Below, piece by piece: positions 14,021 to 18,367 of a stretch of DNA of 18,367 nucleotides. The stretch comes from Prevotellaceae bacterium (GTDB lineage Bacteria > Bacteroidota > Bacteroidia > Bacteroidales > UBA932). The stretch covers positions 1 to 18,367 of the forward strand of contig JAITQP010000161.1 in NCBI GenBank assembly GCA_031288885.1. The letters run 5' to 3'. A program made the translations under genes and the position numbers. The notes beneath the pieces are model-generated. The model was not told the origin of the DNA, did no database searches, and worked only from the letters and a program-made list of their open reading frames with translations. How positions within the stretch are numbered: position 1 is the first letter of the stretch; each line of letters opens with the position of its first letter.

Positions 14021-16456
14021 ATGGCACAGCCTGTAAAATACCAGCGACTACAAGACGTTATTCCCCTCTACAAGATCGGGGAGGGCTTTGCTGTTGATAA
14101 AACGGGCTCGCTGACGGTGGGCTATAAGGTAACGCTTCCGGCGGTGCACAACGTATCTGTTGGCGACTTTGTCACTACGCAGGATAATAAGGACGGGTTA
14201 AACCTGAATGTTGTCCTGCAGCATGCTATTAAAGACCTGCCGGATAACTACATATTCCACCAGCAAGATTGGCAATGGTTTGCATTGCCGTTGGAAATAC
14301 CTAACGAGCACAATTTTCTCAACCATGCCACGCGGCGGATGTACGGCGACCAGCTGGTGTTCTCCCACGCCACCTATTTTTTTCTCACCCTCCGAAACGC
14401 GACGTTCAAAGACGCTGATTTTTCGGCAGAAGCTGTAAAGCGATTTGCCGAACAAGCAGAAGGGTTTTTGTCAAGGACACAGCCATTCTCGCCTGTCCGG
14501 ATGACGGATGAGGATTGGTTGAACTATCTTGAAGGTGTGTTTGCTGTTGACCACAGCCAGCGTGATAAGGTGCTATTTGATGTTGATTTCAAAAGCGGTG
14601 AGTTTGGCGAATACGCCCTGCAAGGTTACGCCGTTAACGGCGATAAGTGTATAAGCAATATAGATTACCTGCTACGGAACGGGGAGAAGTCCTCTCCGGA
14701 AAGCGAGCGTTACAACTCATGGACATTTCCGTTAACATGGAAGATCAACGTCCCAAAAGTCATAAACAACATAGTGTTTCGTGCTCCCAAGACTACCATA
14801 AAAACTCATGTTTCGGGATTTGAAAGCAAAATTGCGTTGCTCTCAAAGGTGATGAAGGGGAATATTGAGCAGGCGCAGGAGATTAAAGAGATGATAGACA
14901 GCGGGGTATACACGCCTGTGCTGCACCACTATAACGTGTTTTACTTTTTACCAAAGGGAAAAAAGGAGGAACAGAGCAGCGCGGAGCGTAAGATACGTGC
15001 AGGCTTCTCGGAGTTGCACCTGAAGCCGTCACGCTTGACGATTGATGTTGCGGACGTTTTCTTAGGCAGCATCGGTGGTTGTGCGGCATCGCTACGCTAC
15101 CCTATGCACTTGTACCCAGCATTCTTGGATGAAGTGGTATGCTTCTCGAACTTTGAGGGCAGCTACGCCCAAAGCCGGACGGGGATAGTGTTCTCTGACC
15201 CGCTGAAGCAACCTGTCGTTAAAGATCTATTCTTTGAACCATACCAACGTGGCATAATCACCAATTGGAACACAAATATTGTCGGGCCGTCGGGCACCGG
15301 TAAGTCGGTGTTTACGAACTACGTGCTATCCACCATGTATTATATGGATTTCTTTTTTGTAGTCATAGATATTGGGGATAGCTACGTAAGTTTGTGTGAA
15401 CTACTAAAGGGAAAATATCTACGGCTGGATGCGGAGGGAAAATCGCTATCTACCAATCCATTTTTGTTGCCACTTGTAGATCCTAAGGACAAGCGGTACT
15501 ATAAAGACATCTGGGAGGAGTTGGAGTCACTTATCGCGACGCTGTTCATCGCGTGGGATCCGTTAGAGGGGACGGAGAAGTCTTTGAAAGTGGAAAACCA
15601 AAACTCACGAACTGTGATGGAAGACTTGCTGGTGGACTTCCTGCACCAACGGTATGAGAAACGGCAGGAGTACGTCAACTTTGACGACTTCTATGCCTAT
15701 GTGGAAAGTGAAAAAGACGGCATCAATACTACGTTCTTCGATGTCAACTCATTTTTGCTGGTCATGAAAAAATACCGGAGCGACGGGTCGTTAGGTTTTT
15801 TGTTTAATGGCAAAGAAAACCTTAACGACTTCTCCGGATATCGGATGATCGTATTTGAATTAGGGGCTATTGAGAAAAACCCTACCCTGTTCCGGCTGGT
15901 AACGGCAATGATTACCATGTTGACAAATAGAATAATTGAAAAAGCACGCGCCAGAATGAGGCAAGTCTGGATGGACGAGTGCTGGCGTATGCTGATGGAT
16001 CCGCACTTTGGCGTTTTCATTAACATGCTGTCAAAAACTATCCGCAAAAAGGATGGGGGCATAACGGTTATCGTTCAAGAGCTGGGCGATATTCTGAAGT
16101 CAGCCTACGCAGATGCTATTATCAATAATGCTAATACGTTTGTTGCGCTATCACACGAGGGGAAAGAAAGCCAGATAGCCCAGTATGCTACTAAGCTCAA
16201 CATGACTGCTGACCAGATGAGCTTGCTGTTGTCGATGAAAATCAAAGACCGGAGCGTGTTCATTAAGCAGGGGTCACAGTGTGGTGTGTACGGGGTGAAT
16301 ATTAGCCCTGAGCACTACGCAGTATTTACCTCCACGCGCACAGAGAAAGAGGCTCTCCGCAAGCTCATAGAGGAGCTTGCGGGCAATATTCCAATGGCAG
16401 TGGAGGCGTTTGTTGATGCTGACTTAGGTGCTGTAAAAAAACCAAAAATAGAATGA
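14021..16456 (+). CDS. traG: TraG-family conjugation ATPase (VirB4-like)
   Basis: An 811-residue protein matching Bacteroides conjugative-transposon TraG, the VirB4-type ATPase that powers the type IV secretion channel at the inner membrane. The N-terminal third has the family pattern (LTVGYKVTLPAV, then LPDNYIFHQQDW). Walker A GPSGTGKS is at 422-429 followed by the FFFVVIDIGDSY strand. The Walker B region is QVWMDECWRMLMDP with Asp652 and Glu653. TIRKKDGGITVIVQELGDIL follows as in VirB4 arginine/glutamine motifs. The length is normal (about 800-850). It is the first clearly recognisable machinery gene of the operon; traI-like follows after a 1-nt gap. Its GC content is closer to the chromosome than that of the integrase. 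Confidence 0.95.
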   Translation: MAQPVKYQRLQDVIPLYKIGEGFAVDKTGSLTVGYKVTLPAVHNVSVGDFVTTQDNKDGLNLNVVLQHAIKDLPDNYIFHQQDWQWFALPLEIPNEHNFLNHATRRMYGDQLVFSHATYFFLTLRNATFKDADFSAEAVKRFAEQAEGFLSRTQPFSPVRMTDEDWLNYLEGVFAVDHSQRDKVLFDVDFKSGEFGEYALQGYAVNGDKCISNIDYLLRNGEKSSPESERYNSWTFPLTWKINVPKVINNIVFRAPKTTIKTHVSGFESKIALLSKVMKGNIEQAQEIKEMIDSGVYTPVLHHYNVFYFLPKGKKEEQSSAERKIRAGFSELHLKPSRLTIDVADVFLGSIGGCAASLRYPMHLYPAFLDEVVCFSNFEGSYAQSRTGIVFSDPLKQPVVKDLFFEPYQRGIITNWNTNIVGPSGTGKSVFTNYVLSTMYYMDFFFVVIDIGDSYVSLCELLKGKYLRLDAEGKSLSTNPFLLPLVDPKDKRYYKDIWEELESLIATLFIAWDPLEGTEKSLKVENQNSRTVMEDLLVDFLHQRYEKRQEYVNFDDFYAYVESEKDGINTTFFDVNSFLLVMKKYRSDGSLGFLFNGKENLNDFSGYRMIVFELGAIEKNPTLFRLVTAMITMLTNRIIEKARARMRQVWMDECWRMLMDPHFGVFINMLSKTIRKKDGGITVIVQELGDILKSAYADAIINNANTFVALSHEGKESQIAQYATKLNMTADQMSLLLSMKIKDRSVFIKQGSQCGVYGVNISPEHYAVFTSTRTEKEALRKLIEELAGNIPMAVEAFVDADLGAVKKPKIE

Positions 16457-16457
16457 A

Positions 16458-17222
16458 ATGAGACGGATAAAAAAATACATGCTAAGCACGCTGCTGGTAG
16501 CCGTCGTGTTTTTTTCAGGCACAAAAAAAGCCAACTCCGGCGCAACCATATTGGGCATAGGCGGCTTCTCTGACGACGCGTTTAATGCAGCGATAGTTAG
16601 CATTCTATCTTCGATAGAGGCATTAAACGGCATAGCCAACTCCAACACCGCAAAAACATTGGGGCATACGGCGGAGCTTGCCGAGAAATTGCAGCAAACT
16701 GTCAAAAAAATTGACAGGATGTACACGATGTACAGCAAGACAAAACAGGTTATTGAGATGGGTAGAATGACCGTGAGCATTTTTGCCGACTTTATGGAGT
16801 TGGTGAAGCATATATATGATAATGAGGAGTTGTTAGCTCTTGAGGAAATAGAGATGCTGTGCCACCTGCTGGACTATGTCGTTTTTGACGCAGTGGCCGA
16901 AAACAAATCCTCCGTAACGCGAGAGGCGGATGCTGTAGGCGGAGGCGCGCTGAAGACTTTAACCAATATGTTCGATTGGATAAAGGAAGAGCGGGATGAC
17001 GCAGTAAGCTTCACCGAGCTTGACCGGAAGGTAGCGGAAACGTATGCAAAACTTCTGCGGATATCCCGCGACCTACGTCTAATGAGGCGCTATACCTACG
17101 GCTATATGGTAGCCAAGCGGTACCGTAGCGGAGCGTACGATAACAGAGAGTATGTACACTACGTATATTACTCGAAATATAGAGGTATAATGATGCAAGA
17201 AGCTAATCAACTAAAGAAATAG
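16458..17222 (+). CDS. traI: TraI/DUF4141-like secreted coiled-coil transfer protein
   Basis: A 254-residue protein one base after traG. A signal peptide (RRIKKYMLSTLLVAVVFFSG) occupies about 1-26, without a lipobox cysteine, so it should be periplasmic. The mature part is mostly helical: a predicted coiled coil at about 65-100 (TAELAEKLQQTVKKIDRMY), a middle helical region, and a basic Tyr-rich end (RLMRRYTYGYMVAKRY, YVHYVYYSKYRG). Position between TraG and TraJ, size, signal peptide and the coiled coil fit TraI of Bacteroides elements, which resembles TrbJ/VirB5 proteins. Sequence similarity by eye is weak, so family assignment rests mainly on order. Confidence 0.65.
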   Translation: MRRIKKYMLSTLLVAVVFFSGTKKANSGATILGIGGFSDDAFNAAIVSILSSIEALNGIANSNTAKTLGHTAELAEKLQQTVKKIDRMYTMYSKTKQVIEMGRMTVSIFADFMELVKHIYDNEELLALEEIEMLCHLLDYVVFDAVAENKSSVTREADAVGGGALKTLTNMFDWIKEERDDAVSFTELDRKVAETYAKLLRISRDLRLMRRYTYGYMVAKRYRSGAYDNREYVHYVYYSKYRGIMMQEANQLKK

Positions 17223-17224
17223 CC

Positions 17225-18367
17225 ATGACAGAAAGCTTACTAAGATTTTCAAAGACGCTTGACATCACGTTTTTCTCGCAGCTGCGCTCGCTGTCTGAGA
17301 TGGTGTGGGCGGGGAGCTGGTATGGTATAGTGCTGCTGCCTATTATTATCATGCTAAGCGTTAACGGCATTCGCTTTGCCGTCGGTGAGTTTGACGGTGA
17401 CAAATATAAGGGGTTACTACGAAAGTTTTTTTATTCCCTGCTGTTCATGGCGTTTGGTTTATTTGGGATGCCGTTGATTGAGCTGCTGGCCAGCTATATG
17501 AATACCTCCCTCGTCAACCAAGTTGGGCAGGTGCCGGAGAACATGTACAACATCAACAAGCAAAAGATGACCGCTGCCGGCCAGCGTATCTCCGGCGCAA
17601 TAGCCGAGGCTGCCGCTAAAGGCGACGCCGGCGATCCTGAGGTCACAGAATTTATTAACGGGCTATCGGCGCACGAGAAGATCCTGTTTGACCAATCGAC
17701 ATTAAACGCCGCTAAGGATATGAGCAACGTGCTGCTGCCTGACGAGGCAAAACACATACAGCACATAATGTCCGAAAGCGGCGCGGTAGATAAGGAAACG
17801 GATAAGGTTCTACAGAAAGGTATGACCGAGTTTAAAAATGCTTCGGCGATGGCGGCCAAGTGGGAAGTCTATAGAAATATGGATCCAGAGTCGCTGATGC
17901 TGGGGGCAGCGTCGGATGATGTTTCGTTGTGGAGCTCATCTCCTGCGGAGATTATCGCAATGCTGTTTTTATTCATTGGTGCAGTTTTTAAGATAATTAT
18001 ACTGTTCGTTCGGGGTTGCCTGCTGTTCGTATTTCGTGTCTCCATGCCTATTGCCATAGCGCTTTCGTTTGTGCCAACATTCGAAGGCGCCGTCAAGGAT
18101 TGGTGGGAAAATTATAAAACATTGGCGCTAATGCTGGTCACCATGACCTGCATAGAGGCGCTCATGACGGCCAGCTGGCTCATTTCGCGGACATCTGTGG
18201 ATGTTGAGAATGCGGGGATTATAAACGCGCTGGTGGCGTTTATTGGCGGGATACTGTACTTGTTAACGCCAACGATTACGGTGATGCTGTTCGGGGGCAG
18301 CCAAGCAATGGCGGGGCTTAGCCAGCAGGTTATGTCTGCCGGAGCTATGATGGTTGGCGGGGCGAAG
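17225..18367 (+). CDS. traJ: TraJ-like (VirB6-type) membrane protein, 3' end beyond window
   Basis: An open frame of 381 codons from the ATG at 17225 (2 nt after the traI stop) to the window end, with no stop. Hydrophobic segments lie at about residues 33-53, 68-90, 243-275, 300-323 and 334-358. Between the second and third is a long polar loop with a KQKMTAAGQRI-type helical stretch. PAEIIAMLFLFIGAVFKIII then LFVFRVSMPIAIALSFVP and DWWENYKTLALMLV match the layout of Bacteroides TraJ, the polytopic inner-membrane component comparable to VirB6. It belongs to the same operon as traG and traI. The C-terminus is missing because of the window edge, not because of a visible mutation. Confidence 0.8.
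   Translation, partial: MTESLLRFSKTLDITFFSQLRSLSEMVWAGSWYGIVLLPIIIMLSVNGIRFAVGEFDGDKYKGLLRKFFYSLLFMAFGLFGMPLIELLASYMNTSLVNQVGQVPENMYNINKQKMTAAGQRISGAIAEAAAKGDAGDPEVTEFINGLSAHEKILFDQSTLNAAKDMSNVLLPDEAKHIQHIMSESGAVDKETDKVLQKGMTEFKNASAMAAKWEVYRNMDPESLMLGAASDDVSLWSSSPAEIIAMLFLFIGAVFKIIILFVRGCLLFVFRVSMPIAIALSFVPTFEGAVKDWWENYKTLALMLVTMTCIEALMTASWLISRTSVDVENAGIINALVAFIGGILYLLTPTITVMLFGGSQAMAGLSQQVMSAGAMMVGGAK

Noticed and set aside
17869..18096. Minus-strand frame within traJ
   Set aside because: A continuous plus-strand frame with TraJ-like membrane segments covers it from 17225 to the window end.

Overview
The window looks like a Bacteroidota chromosome, probably of the Bacteroidales. Three signals support this. 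There is a type IX secretion (T9SS) C-terminal sorting domain, there are promoters of the TTTG-N19/20-TAnnTTTG form, and there is a Bacteroides-type TraG/TraI/TraJ conjugation cluster. Genes generally lack clear Shine-Dalgarno sequences.

Positions 1-9212 are GC-richer host backbone. On the minus strand lie an RsmF/NOL1-NOP2-Sun RNA m5C methyltransferase, a Uma2-family PD-(D/E)XK protein, phosphoglycerate kinase (pgk), a DEDDy 3'-5' exonuclease, a YitT-family membrane protein and leucyl-tRNA synthetase (leuS, overlapping yitT by 7 nt). A divergent, AT-rich intergenic region leads to a plus-strand secreted protein that is little more than a T9SS sorting domain. A tRNA-Arg(CCG) gene follows, with strong hairpin terminators before and after it.

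From about 9160 onward the window is a mobile element, read here as the integrase end of an integrative and conjugative element (ICE) sitting at the 3' end of tRNA-Arg. It opens with an AT-rich tyrosine recombinase gene. A 0.9-kb noncoding stretch follows, holding three consecutive hairpins and then about 590 bp of degenerate tandem repeats. These are about 23-24 bp monomers, roughly 25 of them, arranged as 46-49 bp dimers. Directly downstream are a ParA ATPase with a deviant Walker A motif and a tightly coupled protein whose C-terminus resembles a ribbon-helix-helix DNA-binding domain. Repeat array, small ParA and RHH-like protein in this order match the layout of a type Ib plasmid partition cassette. 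I consider this the most interesting system in the window.

The transfer module follows. A 487-bp noncoding stretch (12953-13439) carries a good promoter and several strong inverted repeats, and may be a structured leader or small RNA. Then come two small unrecognised proteins sharing a Cys-x-His-Gln acidic motif, then TraG (VirB4-like ATPase), a TraI/DUF4141-like secreted coiled-coil protein and the 5' part of TraJ (VirB6-like), cut by the window end. The usual TraE/TraF (DUF4134/DUF4133) small membrane proteins are not recognisable in front of traG. The second attachment site, relaxase genes and the rest of the tra operon lie outside the window.
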